A DNA stretch of 64,000 nucleotides from Megamerina dolium (Eukaryota; Arthropoda; Insecta; Diptera; Megamerinidae): NCBI GenBank assembly GCA_963854835.1, contig OY978529.1, forward strand, positions 34,964,055-35,028,054, in the 5' to 3' direction. Made by a program: the position numbers and the translations under genes. Shown one piece after another: positions 1-11,465 of the stretch (the first letter of the stretch is position 1; the number at the start of each line of letters is the position of its first letter). The notes beneath the pieces are model-generated. The model did not search any database. It saw nothing but the letters and a program-made list of their open reading frames with translations, and was not told the DNA's origin.

Positions 1-140
1 TCAGTGATTAGTGCGTTGGCCGTCTGATCCGTAGATCAATGGCAGGCTATGAAAATTATAATATCTAAAAAAAATTTTCTTTCGAATGGTGCCCACCTGT
101 CGGTAAGCAATTCGCAATTCTTCCGCTAGTGACACTTTGC

Positions 141-314
141 CATGAAAAAATGCTTCTTGAAAGGCTCTGCGACAAAGCTCATAAAAAGTGATGTCCCAAG
201 GGTTCTGCCGTTCAGAACGGACTAATATAAGTAGCTCCCTTCTAATACTATCCAAAATTGAACATGCTCAACAGTACTGGAAGAGAAGCTCGATGGTATG
301 ACAAAGGGCCTTTC
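141..314. repeat. Dispersed direct repeat, copy 1 (upstream of dnt)
   Basis: About 170 bp that reappear in the same orientation at 8042-8206. Shared stretches include ccttctaatactatccaaaa and caacagtactgga, and the tail ends in aaagggcctt versus aaggggcctt. By eye roughly three quarters of the bases agree, with small indels. The two copies bracket dnt. The second copy sits in the degenerate repeat tract at 6.4-8.6 kb, so this is probably an outlying piece of the same repeat family. Confidence 0.7.
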
Positions 315-389
315 TGACCTAAGTGTATCCTCTCCGAGGGCAATCAGAACAACCTAATCTAAACTTAAGTAATTATTTGGTATGTGAAA

Positions 390-830
390 TGGGCATGGCA
401 GTTGAGCAATCACAATTACTACTAGCTGTGGTAAATAATTCACTTGAATACATCCAATACAGAAGTAGATTAGGGAAGTAAAGTTTTGTACGCGAGATGG
501 GCGTAGCAGTTGCACGATTAGGCCTATGTCTTCAAATTTTATTCTTCTCGATCGAAAAATGTATTTTACTAAAATTGATTACACTCAGATGACATTTTAT
601 ACATTTTTTTCTTAATTTCGATTAACGATATATGTATGGGAAGGTGGGCGCGTGGTGTAAACGACTGAATTACAGACTCAGTACTTAGTAAAATAGTTTT
701 GATTCATTTAAATATATCGATTAGAATGAATATAATACTGGAAGTGGGCGTGGCAGTTAAGCTATTATGCCCCTTCCTTAAAAAATTAGCTTTTTCGAAC
801 CCAAAGTGTGTTTTGTAGAATTTATTGCAG
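390..830 (-). repeat. Degenerate tandem units with a gtgggcgtggc core
   Basis: Four units are anchored near 391, 499, 644 and 745 on gggcatggca, gggcgtagca, gtgggcgcgtgg and gtgggcgtggca, most followed by gtt and a short AT-rich arm. On the minus strand the core reads gccacgcccac, the same core seen in the DINE-like elements and ~150-bp arrays elsewhere in the window. Spacing is irregular (about 100-145 bp) and the units are strongly diverged. Confidence 0.5.
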
Positions 831-1995
831 TCAGAAAATGTATTGATTCTTTTTGAAGCGAACGACTCAACTTCGTGACTAGTTCGTTGCGCTGCAATCC
901 GGAGATTCTTTGGTTTGGTATCGAGGCAGATGAATTTCGAAAAAAATGTAAAGTATTTAAAATTCTTGTTTCAGAAACTTTTCGAAGTTTCGTAGAGACT
1001 TCTCAAAAGAGTTTGGTTGAAAGAAAAGTAGTATCGGGTTCAAATATGTTCCAGACGGATCGTTTTTTCAGAGGAATAGATTTTTTTTTTAATTCGACTT
1101 GCTTTTACAGCTTATTCTTCCAAACTTATCTAAACATTTTACCGAGAAGGACCTCGAGGGAAAATTCTAAATGATTCTTAAAACTTGTTTTCTTCCCATA
1201 ACCATTGGAGCTACTCTAGCTATCCTATTCTGCAATTCTTTGCTCTATATTGAACATATGAAGCACGTTCTTGACTAATAAGTATTGACATTGATTTTCA
1301 CATACTTGAACTTCCTCCTCCTCCTCCTCTAAGACTTACTTTTACGTTATGGATTGATGATTGACTGACTGACTAATCCTATGAAAATGCTAAAATCATA
1401 TTCTTTTTATCATTATTATCATCATTGACACAAGTCTACAGTCAATAGATTTGGAATATTTTGGGATGACTCGGAAGACGTGAAAGACGAAAAAGTTTTC
1501 CAAAGTAATTTTGATTGCCAAAAAGGACAGCCAGACAGACAGACAGACTGAGGCAAATGCTGATGCTATGCACTGTGCGTTAATTTTCAAGTGTCTATCA
1601 ACTAAACTATCATTATGATATTGATGTTGTTGACGTGAGAAGAGGAGGGCATACTTATGAGCGATGTTATGAGCTACGCGTACAACCCCCCACAACTTGC
1701 CAAATCCAATGTCGCACTGACGATATGGCATCATCAAAGCAACACTTGATTTGAATGACAGGCAAAAAAGAAAAGTAAACAAAAATTAAACAACACTTTG
1801 AGCAAATGAGTTCTCCCCAAACAAAACAAAAACGGTTTTTGTATTGAAGTTAACTTTGTTGCTTGCCGGAAAAGAAATTTCCGAAGGACAAAATGGAAAT
1901 GAAACTGCTAAACTGTCGGAACGGAGATTAATTTATAAATGTTTTATGAAAATTCCAAATTTCTCAACTTTTGTTTCTCTCATTTTTATTTACAG

Positions 1996-4900
1996 GTGTC
2001 TCGGCAGAGGTCTACTATGTACGCGAAGGCCATGTTAATAATTATGCGTTAAATTTTGTGGTGCCGGTGCCAGCAAATGTACGCGACATCACCTTTACTT
2101 GGCAGAGTTTGGCCGGCCGACCGCTTCCATACAGCATCAATGTGGTCACCTCAGATCAGAATATATTGCCACGACCCACAATGAATATCTCACAAATCGG
2201 TGAGATTCCAACAAATGTTCAAATCTTCTCGATCACACTCAAATGTTCGGGTCTTCGTGCAGCCGAGGTCGATGTCACCATATCGATCGATGTGATACTT
2301 AATCGGGCCCTAAATAATGTAACACATTTGGTATTTCGTCGCAAAAAGATTTGTCTAGTCGCCGAGGTTGAGGGGAATGAAATGGATGACCCATTGCTGT
2401 TGGAGACCATCGTTCCACCGCCAACGGGAATGATTACACTGATTGTTGGCAGCATTTTAGCAGTCGCCTTGATTCTGATCCTCTTTATAGCAGCATATTG
2501 CATACGCGGCGCAGCAGTGAAACCTCAGCACAATGGGCAAGTAGTACGCACATCGAGTTTTCAACGTTTGAATACCCATCCGCCGTCATCCTGCCAGCCG
2601 ACCTCTTATATGGCACCCTCCGTTATAGCACCGTCTCACACAACACTGCCGCGAAAGATGGAACAGCAGCAGCCGGAAGAACTGCATCGACGCATCTCTG
2701 AATTGACCGTAGAACGCTGCCGAGTACGTCTTTCGAGTTTGTTGCAGGAGGGCACTTTTGGTCGAGTCTACCGCGGCACGTACAATGACAATCAAGAAGT
2801 CATCGTCAAGACTGTGGCCCAGCATGCAAGTCAAATGCAGGTGTCGCTCCTTTTACAGGAGGGTATGTCCCTATATGGTGCCTCTCATCCGGGAATTCTG
2901 TCTGTGCTGGGCGTTTCAATTGAAGATCATACGACACCATTCGTCCTATACCCTGCCATGAATAACACACGCAATTTAAAGATGTTTCTTTTGGAGCCAT
3001 CGTGTGCTCGCTCCATTACTACCATACAATTGGTAATGATGTCTACACAATTGGCCACCGCTCTGGTGCATTTGCATAGTCATGGTGTCGTCCACAGGGA
3101 TATTGCAACGCGAAATTGTGTGTAAGTACTTGAAGGGCTCTTATCCATTGGATTTATTTTAGCAATTCAAGGGGTTTAAAGTCTAAAGAGACGACGACGT
3201 GCGAAAAAAGGTCTGAAAAGTCTGTTGAAATCGTTTCAGGCTCGAAAAACACTTGGACTTTTTGCACTTTAACACTTTTAGCTGACACTGGTCTCTTGCG
3301 AATTCTTTTATATACTCTAATATTTCTCCCTGTCTCCCTCTCTATGTTTTCTCTTTACAGTATCGATGATCAATTGCGCGTAAGATTATCAGATAGCTCA
3401 TTATCGCGTGATCTTTTCCCAGCCGATTACAATTGTTTGGGTGATAGCGAAAATCGTCCCGTCAAATGGATGTCTCTCGAAGCGCTACAGCACAAACACT
3501 TTGCTGAGCCGAGCGATTCATGGGCTTTTGGTGTTCTCATGTGGGAATTGTGTACATATGCGAAGCAACCCTATGCTGAAGTGGATCCTTTTGAAATGGA
3601 ACATTATCTTAAGGATGGCTATCGATTAGCTCAACCCTTCAATTGTCCCGATGAACTGTAAGTACTTACAATTAAATCTTCAGGTTACAAAGGTATTTTC
3701 CATTAGATTCCATTATCAACTCTTGATTCGCTGAAATGAAAGGGTCCCATTGAAAGTGAAGTTCTCAAGAGTCTTCATTAGTATGAATCTTGATCAGAAT
3801 CACGATTAGAATCGATTTAGCCATATCTGTCAACTTTTTCGCACAATAACTGCCGTAATTACCGAGCGATTGAGCTGAAAGTTGTTTCACTATATTATTT
3901 CTACCAACCAATGGATGAGTTCGTGAATGTGCATAATCGGATGAAAACGACGCCTGTCATCCGTACAAAATTATGTTTCTAAATGCATATTTTCAGACTT
4001 TGCGCACGAAAATATTATGTTATTGAACTGAAACTTAATGCATGAAGAAGATCTGATCACAGAATGTATATATTGAAAAATGGGCATAATCCGATTAGAA
4101 CTACGCCTACTTTTCATACAAAAGTATGAGTTTTAATACATCGTTTCACACTTTGTGCAAGAAAATGTCAAGCTATCGATCTGAAACTCGATATATATGA
4201 TTAAATTTACTAATTAATAGAATGAGTTGAGAATGATAAGAATCGGATGAAAATTACACTTGCCGCCTATGCAAAATTATGGTTTCGTACGCACTCTTTT
4301 TATACTTTTTGCACGAAAATTAACCGTTATCAATGTGAAACTTGGCAGATATGATTTTATTTACCAATTAATAAACATATTCCAAAATGGACTACATCGA
4401 ATGAAAACCACGTATACCTCTCATATAAACTTATGCTTCCGTATGACTTTTTTCACGCTTTTCGCAGGAGAATTTAAATTTATCAAGCTGAAATTTGGCA
4501 TAAACGATTATATTTCCTAATTAATAGACATATGTAAAAATGGATGAAATCCGATGAAAATCACGCCCACCTCTCATACGAAATTATGCTTCTGTGCGAA
4601 CTTTTGTACACTTTTTGCACGTTAATATAAAGTTATCAAGCTAAAACTTGGTACATTTGATTATATTTATCAGTTTTTAAACATATTTAAAAATGAGCTA
4701 AATCAACTGAAAACTACTTCTAGCTCCCATACAATCTTATGATTCTGTATACCATTTTTCAGACTTTTCGCCCGAAAATATAAGTTTATAAAGGTGAAAT
4801 TTGGTGTTAACGATTTTTTTTTACTAATTAATAGACATATTAAAAAATGAATGAAATCGGATGAAAATTACGTCTAGCTGCCATACAAATGTATGAAAAT

Positions 4901-5200
4901 CACAGCTACCTTCAGTAGAAATTTGTGTTTTTCTATTTGTGCAGAGCTTCTAGGTCATTATTATTATAATTTTTTTTTTTTTCTCTCTCTCAATTTAACA
5001 GGTATCACTTTATATTATTTTTATTTTTATTGCTTTTCCATCCAACTATATCACTATTTCTCTGTGTTTTTGCTCTTTTTTCTTGCAGTTTCACAATAAT
5101 GGCTTACTGTTGGGCCTTATTACCATCTGAGCGTCCAACATTTGCACAATTGCACGGTTGTCTATCGGAGTTTTATTCACAAATTACACGTTATGTGTAA
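1996..5200 (+). CDS. dnt: Doughnut-like RYK receptor (WIF domain, atypical kinase), 5' exon missing
   Basis: Three coding exons: 1996-3121, 3361-3657 and 5089-5200, with stop TAA at 5198-5200. Acceptors are tttacag, ctttacag and cttgcag; donors are GTAAGT. Codons join cleanly (GT|T for Val, CT|T for Leu). They give 511 residues, entered one base into a Gly codon (G-V-S-A-E), so the signal-peptide exon lies upstream and is not seen. Counting that Gly as 1: a WIF domain at about 4-120 with NIS and NVT glycosylation sites; RRKK at 115-118, resembling the tetrabasic site of vertebrate RYK; a membrane helix at 146-170; a kinase domain from 244. Lys272 (VIVK) and the HRD loop (367-369) are kept. 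The glycine loop starts Q-E-G and DFG is replaced by Asp387-Ser-Ser, as in RYK pseudokinases. The C terminus is ITRYV. Family members bind Wnt5 at the cell surface in axon and muscle guidance. I prefer dnt to drl because of the short WIF-to-membrane linker, the RLNTHPP and EELHRRISELTVE stretches, and WALLPSERPTF; these match my recollection of fly Dnt. Confidence 0.85.
3122..3360 (+). other. dnt: dnt intron splitting the kinase catalytic loop from the activation segment
   Basis: A 239-bp intron with donor GTAAGT and acceptor tctttacag after a long pyrimidine tract. It interrupts the Val codon just after HRDIATRNC. The matching intron of drl (14740-16225) has the same position and phase but is 1486 bp, so position is conserved and length is not. 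Confidence 0.85.
3658..5088 (+). other. dnt: Last dnt intron, filled by a repeat array
   Basis: A 1431-bp intron with donor GTAAGT and acceptor ttttcttgcag. About 1 kb of it (3930-4890) is a ~150-bp tandem array described separately. The equivalent drl intron is only 148 bp, so the array accounts for most of the size difference. Confidence 0.85.
3930..4890 (+). repeat. ~150-bp degenerate tandem array, about 7 units (inside dnt intron)
   Basis: Units recur near 3946, 4111, 4256, 4405, 4558, 4711 and 4865. Later spacings are 145, 149, 153, 153 and 154 bp. A typical unit reads: gatgaaaa, a core like cacgcccacct plus catacaaaa, ttatg, a stretch ending actttttgcacgaaaata, atcaagctgaaacttgg, atatgatt, and ttactaattaatagacat. 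Units are diverged from each other, so the array is old. The same unit makes up the arrays at 40.8, 48.05 and 55.7 kb and, inverted, at 58.56 and 60.58 kb. Confidence 0.8.
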
Positions 5201-5277
5201 GAATGTCAATTGTCCTACTATTAATTGTGCCGATGCAATTCTCTAAGGCGACATTGAATACATCCCATTACTACATA

Positions 5278-5300
5278 TTATTATTATTATTATTATTATT
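5278..5300. repeat. (TTA)n microsatellite
   Basis: Uninterrupted TTA repeat about 80 bp after the dnt stop codon, so probably in its 3' UTR. Confidence 0.9.
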
Positions 5301-5875
5301 GATTGCTACTCCAATTTCCATTCTCTATGAATCATTTAATCATGTAGTTAGTAGAAAATTGTTAAATGTACACGATAAATGTTTGATTGTAAAAAAGAAA
5401 ATATTCCAAGGACTTGCAAGGAATATTTTTCTTGCATATGAGGTCGACATATATGATACATATAATTGCCAAATTTTTAATTTTAAAAAACATAATTATA
5501 TAAAAAGGTTTATATATGTAGATTCATTATTATTTTATTTTATATTTTTAAAGATTTTTAAATTTAGTTTATAATTTAGTTCTAGAATAATTAAGCTACA
5601 TATTTTGTATATAGACCATAATTTCAGATAGTTAAGTAAAGCGATTTCTGATATGTGTTTAGCTATTAAATCAACTATAAAAGAATAAATAATACAATAA
5701 AATAATAAAAAATAATATTGTTTTTGTATAATGTAAATGTAATTGTAGTTGAAAAGTTGAAAACAGAAAAAACAAAATATTATACTTCCATAAAATTCAT
5801 AGAATTCTGCCATACTGGGTTCCCATATACTTATAATAATAAGAGCAACATCAACCACCCCACCATCGTCATCAC

Positions 5876-5912
5876 CACTACTACCACTACTACTACTACT
5901 ACTACTACTCTA
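5876..5912. repeat. (ACT)n microsatellite
   Basis: Imperfect then perfect ACT/CTA triplets following CATC repeats. Confidence 0.9.
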
Positions 5913-6399
5913 CTAAATGTAATCTAATTAAAGCCTCAAAATCAAATAATTTTCACTTTTTAGCAAATATATACGAAGAAATTTTCGTATACAATACAAT
6001 CAATCAAATACATAAACTATGCGAGAATTATAAGAATATCTCGTTTTTCTTTCACTCTTTTTAGCTTAATACATTTATATACTCATATACTATAGTACAT
6101 TTTTATAAGAGATTTAAGTAATTCAAGCAAATGATACGAGAAAAAAACAACAATAATATAGAATAAATAAATGGAATGTAATAGTAAAATATGTTTGAGT
6201 AATTCACGTCAATAATTATAATTATATGTAATTAAATTAATTTAAAATGTTATAATTAGCATATATTGCATACCTATATATTGTGAATTTCATATAAAAA
6301 TGAACAGAAAATGTCATTTTTTTTTTAATGTGGATTATATAAAAATAAAAATTTCAATAAAATATTCCTCAAAATATATTAGAAAATAAATTATTTGCA

Positions 6400-8620
6400 T
6401 TCATTATTTCCATGGGTAAATTTAGATTTCGTCTTTCATAGAAAATGGTGTCTGGCAATGTGTGAGTATATTAACCTGGGAAGTCCTGTTGGTTTGGGTT
6501 TTCTAGATATACGATATTTTGGTCTAAATTTTTTTTTTGAGACCTCGACGATGGAATCCATTCGACAAGAATTGACCTTGCTTCATTTGGAACAAAGATC
6601 AAATTGGCCATTTGAAAATAGAAAACTTTTTAAAGAATATTCTTGGGTTAGTCGGACCATAATATGAACCGATGATCCGGATAGATGCGCTCCATTTGAG
6701 GGTATCCACTTTTATTCACCTCAAAAAATGCCCTTGAGTTATCCGAGCCGAAAGAATTTGAAACAAACAAATTTTTTTCCTTAAAGAATGATGATTTTGT
6801 TGGGTGAGTCACATTGCACCGCCGACCTCACTTGGTTGAAAGAAAAACAATTTTTTTTTCTGGCTGAGCAAAATTTTAATGCGAAGAGCAGAACCGAAAA
6901 TAGTGTCAATTGCAGAGAGCAACTTTTTTTTTTTTTTTCGAAAAAATGCTCTTCGATAAGATTTTAAAGCGGAGATTTTATTTATAAAAGTCCACGATAT
7001 CAATATAAATTACAACCTTCACACATGCTTTTAAGAATTGGAAGTTCAAACGTACCTTACATGCCATTGGAACATCAATATATATTTTTCCCTTAAAAAA
7101 TGCTCAAGGGTTTGTCGGGCCGAAATATAAACTGATGCGGATGGTTCCCATGTGAGATAACTAATTTTGTGATCTTTTTTTTTTTTTGTTGCTCAAGCTT
7201 GTTGATCCGAAAGAATGCTTTTGAATTGGTCAGACCGCAATATGAATCGAAACAAATACTATTTCAGTTGGTCAGGCCAAATTTTGCAGCGGTAATCTGA
7301 CTTAATCTGAATTAATACTACTAATGCAATATGAGTAGAGAACCAAGATGAATGGAATCGCTTTGTTAGAAAAAAATGTTGTGCTTTCCTAAAAATGCTC
7401 TTCAGTTGGTTCCGACAGAATTTGATTCAGGAATCACACTTCCAGACGACCATTTGTAAGAAATATCAATTTTCTTTTTAGAAACAAATATCTTGAAATG
7501 ACGAATGGGGTTCATTTGAGAAAACGTTTTTTTTTTTGTCTATCTGAAAAAAATGCTCGGGTTGATCCGGTCGAGTTCGGAACCAGTTATCTCTCTACAA
7601 AAGGCCGCTTAAATAACAAAAATTATTTCTTTTGTTTCAAGAAACATTCTCAAGGTTGGACGCAATGGAATTTGAACCTGGGACCGCACTTACAAACAGA
7701 CATTTGAAAGAAAAGAAGTTGAATTTTCCCTGAAAAAATATTTGTCTTTCATTGATCAACCGCATTATGAACAAAGAACGAAGACAAGGAGTAAAAATTG
7801 TTTCTTACACAGCTCTATTTAAATGGAAAATATTCTCTCTTGTGTTGTCCAGGCTGGAATATGAATCGAAAACCGGAACGGCTGAGACCCATTCGAGAGA
7901 ATCAAATTTTGACTTTTGCTCCAAAAATTCTCATCGTCTCTTACTGAAGGTCATTTGAAAGAAATGTGTGCTTTTCTGATGAAATCTTCATAGAAATATC
8001 GATCGAGGATGAGAACGGATAGGATCATTTTGATCACTTTTCATGAAAAAGCTTCTAAAAGAGCTCTGTAACAAAGCTTAGAAAAAGTGATGTCAATATG
8101 TTTCTACCGTTCAGACCCGACTAACATAAGTAGGTCCCTTCTAATACTATCCAAAATTTAACATGTACAACAGTACTGGAGGAGAAGCTCGGCTAAAGGG
8201 GCCTTCGGGTGCCTTCGAGTGCTAGATATTTATTATTTTTTTAAGTTTTGGGGTTGATTCGACTATAGTACGAACGGAGAACCAGGGTGAATGGGATCCG
8301 TTTGAGGCAACTAAATGTTTTTTTTTTTAATGTCCTTGTGTTGGGTGCAATGAAATTTGAACCAGAGACCACACTTAACGACCATTTGAAAAAAAACCTT
8401 TTTCTTAAAAAATACTCCTGAGTTAGTCGGTTTAGATGGATGGGATATACTTGAGGGAATAAATGTTTTATTCGAATAATGTGGGCGAAGTTTTGCACTG
8501 GGAGTCAGAATTACTGAAACCATTTTGAGTTGCTCACATCTATTGATGAGCCAGGGACTCGCTATTTGAATTAACAAAATCTTTCCTTTCTCCTAAAATA
8601 AAAGCTCTGTTGATCATCGG
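6400..8620. repeat. Long tract of degenerate interspersed/tandem repeat units
   Basis: Units share a poly-T start, ccttaaaaaatgctc, a gttggtc(g/c)g phrase, gaa(a/t)atgaa or gaatttgaac, and a patch like gatgg(a/g)atccatttgag. They recur near 6630, 6720, 7090, 7190, 7290, 7385, 7540, 7640, 7850, 8260, 8340 and 8410, roughly every 90-150 bp, with heavy divergence and T-runs. One plus-strand frame here (from 6551) starts MESIRQELTLL but is quickly lost. I cannot assign the family. Best reading: an old element or locally amplified repeat now decayed. Confidence 0.55.
8042..8206. repeat. Dispersed direct repeat, copy 2 (downstream of dnt)
   Basis: Second copy of the 141-314 repeat, in the same orientation. 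Copy 1 and copy 2 enclose dnt and could have served as recombination substrates; that is inference. Confidence 0.7.
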
Positions 8621-9540
8621 ATCAAAAATCGAACCGCGGATTTCGACGTATAGGTCGGATAGGTCGGATTTTCCTTTAGATGATGTGTTTTATAGCGGGT
8701 AATTGCGGAATTTCGCAATTTTGATAAGCCGAACTGGTAAAATACTAAATTATTGAGATATGGGTTACTAGATAGTGAATCTTTCGTTGACGTCTAAATG
8801 AATCTCCTCAAGATATGTTCGGCTTATTCACACCGAGCTCTTTTTCAAACGATGTTTTGTTGATCCGTTTAACAAGTATCTCAAAAAGTCATATTCGTAC
8901 ATTTTCGATGGAGCTTCATTCCTCCGTTTATCGGTAAATTGAGCTTGAACAGCTCGTGTCACCATAAAGTGAGCCTTTAGCTCACCAAGCAATTCAATAC
9001 ATACCATTCCTCGATTTCCAAAATTTATAAACACACTTTTTCATTGGACGTTTTATGTCTTTATTTAAAAAATCAATATATTTTTTAATAATATTGAAAA
9101 ATTAAAATCAAAAATTCAAAACAAATTTACAAATTTTTCATTATTATTTTCATAAAAATAATTTTTCTTAAACATTCTAATGTTGATGCTTATATCATTG
9201 AATAATAATAATAATAATAATAAATACATATTCAAATGGATGTATTCTTACAAAATATTTATATATTTAAAATTAATAAAAATTGATTGAACAAAATACA
9301 CTAAAATTTATTAATTCGTTAAGTTATGGAGTAAGCTAGATGGGTAGTAGGTATATACTCATAAATATCATACATAACTAGACCTGAGTGTGTTGATAGA
9401 GGAGAAGGAATGGAAGATTAGGATAAATAAAAAATAATAATGAATGGAATAACTAAGATCAATCAATGAGCATAAGAAATGAAATGTTAAATTCATCATT
9501 CAAAATACTCACATTTACATATTGGTACATTAGAATTGTT
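8621..9540. other. AT-rich intergenic DNA, nothing coding seen
   Basis: Contains an AAT microsatellite at 9201-9222. No open frame resembles a protein and there is no RNA gene that I can recognise. Confidence 0.5.
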
Positions 9541-9549
9541 CATGTGATA

Positions 9550-10340
9550 TTGGGGAAAATATAATTTTATTTATGCGCAGGAGACTTTTTTAAAACCTCT
9601 TTGCAGAAAAGAGTAAGATTTGCAAAAAAAATTGAAAAAATCTTCTTAACTTATTTTTTGGATTTGCGAATGGGAATTTTATATAACGATTATCTTTAAT
9701 TATGAATGAAGTTGCATCAAATTTTAAGCATTTCGATATTTTTGGGGAAAAATTAGATTCCTAAAAATTCATCAAAACCTAAGGGTACCTTCCATATAAA
9801 TTTGAAGATTTTTATTTTGAAAAATCAACATTTTATATGGGGACTTTAATTTTTTATGATCGATGTTACTTTATTTGAACTACAATTTTAATGAAAAAAT
9901 AACATTTCCGAAGTTCCAAAATGATATATTAACAAATTTTTGTTAAAAATATGCAACTATAGTGACTATATCTATTTCTGAACGAAATCGCTTCAAATTA
10001 TGTGTATTGTACTATTTTAGCGATAAAATAAATTATACAAAATTTCATGGAAATTCCATAAAAATTTATAGATTTTTGTTTAAAAACTGGAATCTTGTAA
10101 GGGGAATGTATTAATTTATGAACAGCGTGATATTATGTTGATTAAAAAATGTTACCAGTAAAGTTTCAAAAGGGTTAATTAATAAAAATGAAATGGTATC
10201 TTTTATAATAAATTTAAGATTTTTCTTTTTAAAAGATGAAAACTGTATGGAAGCAATGTTAATTTATAAACGAATTAGAAGATATTTCATCCAAATAAGA
10301 TAAAAGAATTTATTTCTAATTTGAAAAGAACTCATTATAA
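9550..10340. repeat. AT-rich degenerate repeat tract
   Basis: A recurring phrase of the form ataaatttgaagatttttattt, then a short A-rich spacer, then tatggggac or gtaaggggaatg, then ttaatttatgaacg, starts near 9796, 10058 and 10206. Divergence is high and spacing irregular (about 262 and 148 bp), so these are at best remnants of a tandem family. Confidence 0.45.
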
Positions 10341-10369
10341 TTTTCTACGAAAACGAACAAATATTACTC

Positions 10370-10990
10370 ACGATTGCTTGGAGCGTTCGTTTCCGTCGGA
10401 ACTTCATTGTTAGAAACGAACTCACACAACTTTATGAATTTGTCACCTCAACGATGTAATGAACATCATTATTGACACGAATCGAGAACATTTTAAATTT
10501 TATTAGCAAATTTGTTATTGATTATATTTATTGATGAACATCTTTTGAATTTAAAAATTAAACTACTACATTTTATAAAAATTCACACTGCACAATGTTC
10601 CTAGAACAAATTCAACGGATAACGAACGCTATTTGCCAATTTATTTTTCATACTCGTTGACATATCGTTGTGATTCGTTGATAAATTTAACGAATTTAAC
10701 AACGAATTTATTTCAAATGTTATAACAACAACACAAATATATTTGCATATACCTTGATGTATCGTGGTACCTACGGAATTGAGCAATTCTTCGTTTCGAA
10801 ATATTATCAATTACATATTATATTTTAAAACTTTTTTTCTTCAAACGAAGAATCACGTATTTAAATAACAGATTCACCCCACACACACCGTACTCGTTTA
10901 GTTATTTTTCCAAACTCGTTAATGTATCGTCGTGGTTCGTTGTAAAATTTCTGCAACGATCTCGTGGCGAATATCATGACGACGACTTGG
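10370..10990. repeat. AACGA/TCGTT-rich repeat patch
   Basis: Dense TCGTT and AACGA pentamers on both strands. Two longer copies of one phrase are visible: actcgttgacatatcgttg plus tgattcgttg near 10650-10682, and actcgttaatgtatcgtcg plus tggttcgttg near 10913-10942, both preceded by attttTc(a/c)a-like sequence. The patch has more CpG than its surroundings. No gene is seen. Confidence 0.55.
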
Positions 10991-11140
10991 ATTAATTACA
11001 AATGGGTTGCCAACGTTAATAAAATAATTTTTAGCTATCCAATTTTCTGATAATTCAAGAAAAGCTTTTCAATTCTCTCCACATCATGAAATATGCGAAT
11101 TTTAATTTGCATTAAGTAGCGAAATATTCGAGATTTTTTG

Positions 11141-11167
11141 CAGATGTCTAGTAAATCTAGACATCTG
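11141..11167. repeat. Perfect 11-bp inverted repeat with 5-nt loop
   Basis: Left arm cagatgtctag, loop taaat, right arm ctagacatctg. It could form a small cruciform or RNA hairpin. No T-run follows that would suggest a Pol III terminator. Confidence 0.85.
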
Positions 11168-11402
11168 TAATTCAAAGAAATTTTTGAATTTTTAGCGCAT
11201 AGAAAAAATCATATTTGTAAATCCCACACAATTTTTTGAACGATTCTAATTCAATATACATACATATATACCTAGTGCATTACGAGTACATATGTACTAT
11301 AACTAATAATTTCGAACCTATTGAATGATATACAATTATTACATTATTACATATTACTTACATTTACATTTTTAACCACATACATATTTGTATTTATATA
11401 AA

Positions 11403-11465
11403 GAAATTGAAATTGATACTGGTTATCGATTTATTATTGATAACTAGTTAATCAATTTCAATTTC
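11403..11465. repeat. Strong 63-nt hairpin with 25-bp stem
   Basis: Outer arms gaaattgaaattgat (11403-11417) and its exact complement (11451-11465). The inner arms actggttatc (11418-11427) and gataactagt (11439-11448) pair with one G-U wobble, a 2-nt bulge (ta) separates the arm segments on the right, and the loop is 11 nt. The size is in the range of a short miRNA precursor or a palindromic MITE core. There is no sequence match to a known miRNA that I can claim. Confidence 0.8.

Larger units (their letters stand above)
1..1995. other. Upstream flank of dnt, probably intronic, no exon recognised
   Basis: This stretch lies 5' of the first visible dnt exon. That exon begins inside a codon right after a splice acceptor, so at least one upstream exon must exist. 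I looked for a short exon carrying a signal peptide and ending one base into a codon before a GT donor, and found none. The region holds a dispersed repeat (141-314), a set of degenerate units with gtgggcgtggc-like cores (390-830), a pyrimidine run near 1313-1332 and a short cagacaga run near 1530-1550. A minus-strand open frame at 1-255 starts MDSIRRELLILV and covers the dispersed repeat; I do not recognise it. A plus-strand frame at 6551 in the repeat tract beyond dnt starts similarly (MESIRQELTLL), which suggests a decayed mobile-element reading frame rather than a host gene. Confidence 0.6.
5201..6390 (+). other. dnt 3' UTR and AT-rich downstream DNA
   Basis: No coding sequence is seen after the dnt stop. 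A TTA microsatellite (5278-5300) follows at once. AATAAA-type poly(A) signals occur at 5684-5689 and 5696-5701, and again in AT-rich DNA around 6163-6360. The first pair would give a 3' UTR of about 0.5 kb, but which one is used cannot be decided from sequence. A run of CTA/ACT triplets lies at 5876-5912. Confidence 0.5.

Noticed and set aside
1396..1782. 128-residue minus-strand open frame
   Set aside because: Low-complexity content, no domain, no splice or start context, and it lies in the presumed dnt intron.
1996..5200. dnt as a pseudogene because it lacks a start codon and a DFG motif
   Set aside because: The missing start is explained by an upstream exon, all frames and splice sites are intact, and loss of DFG is normal for the RYK family.
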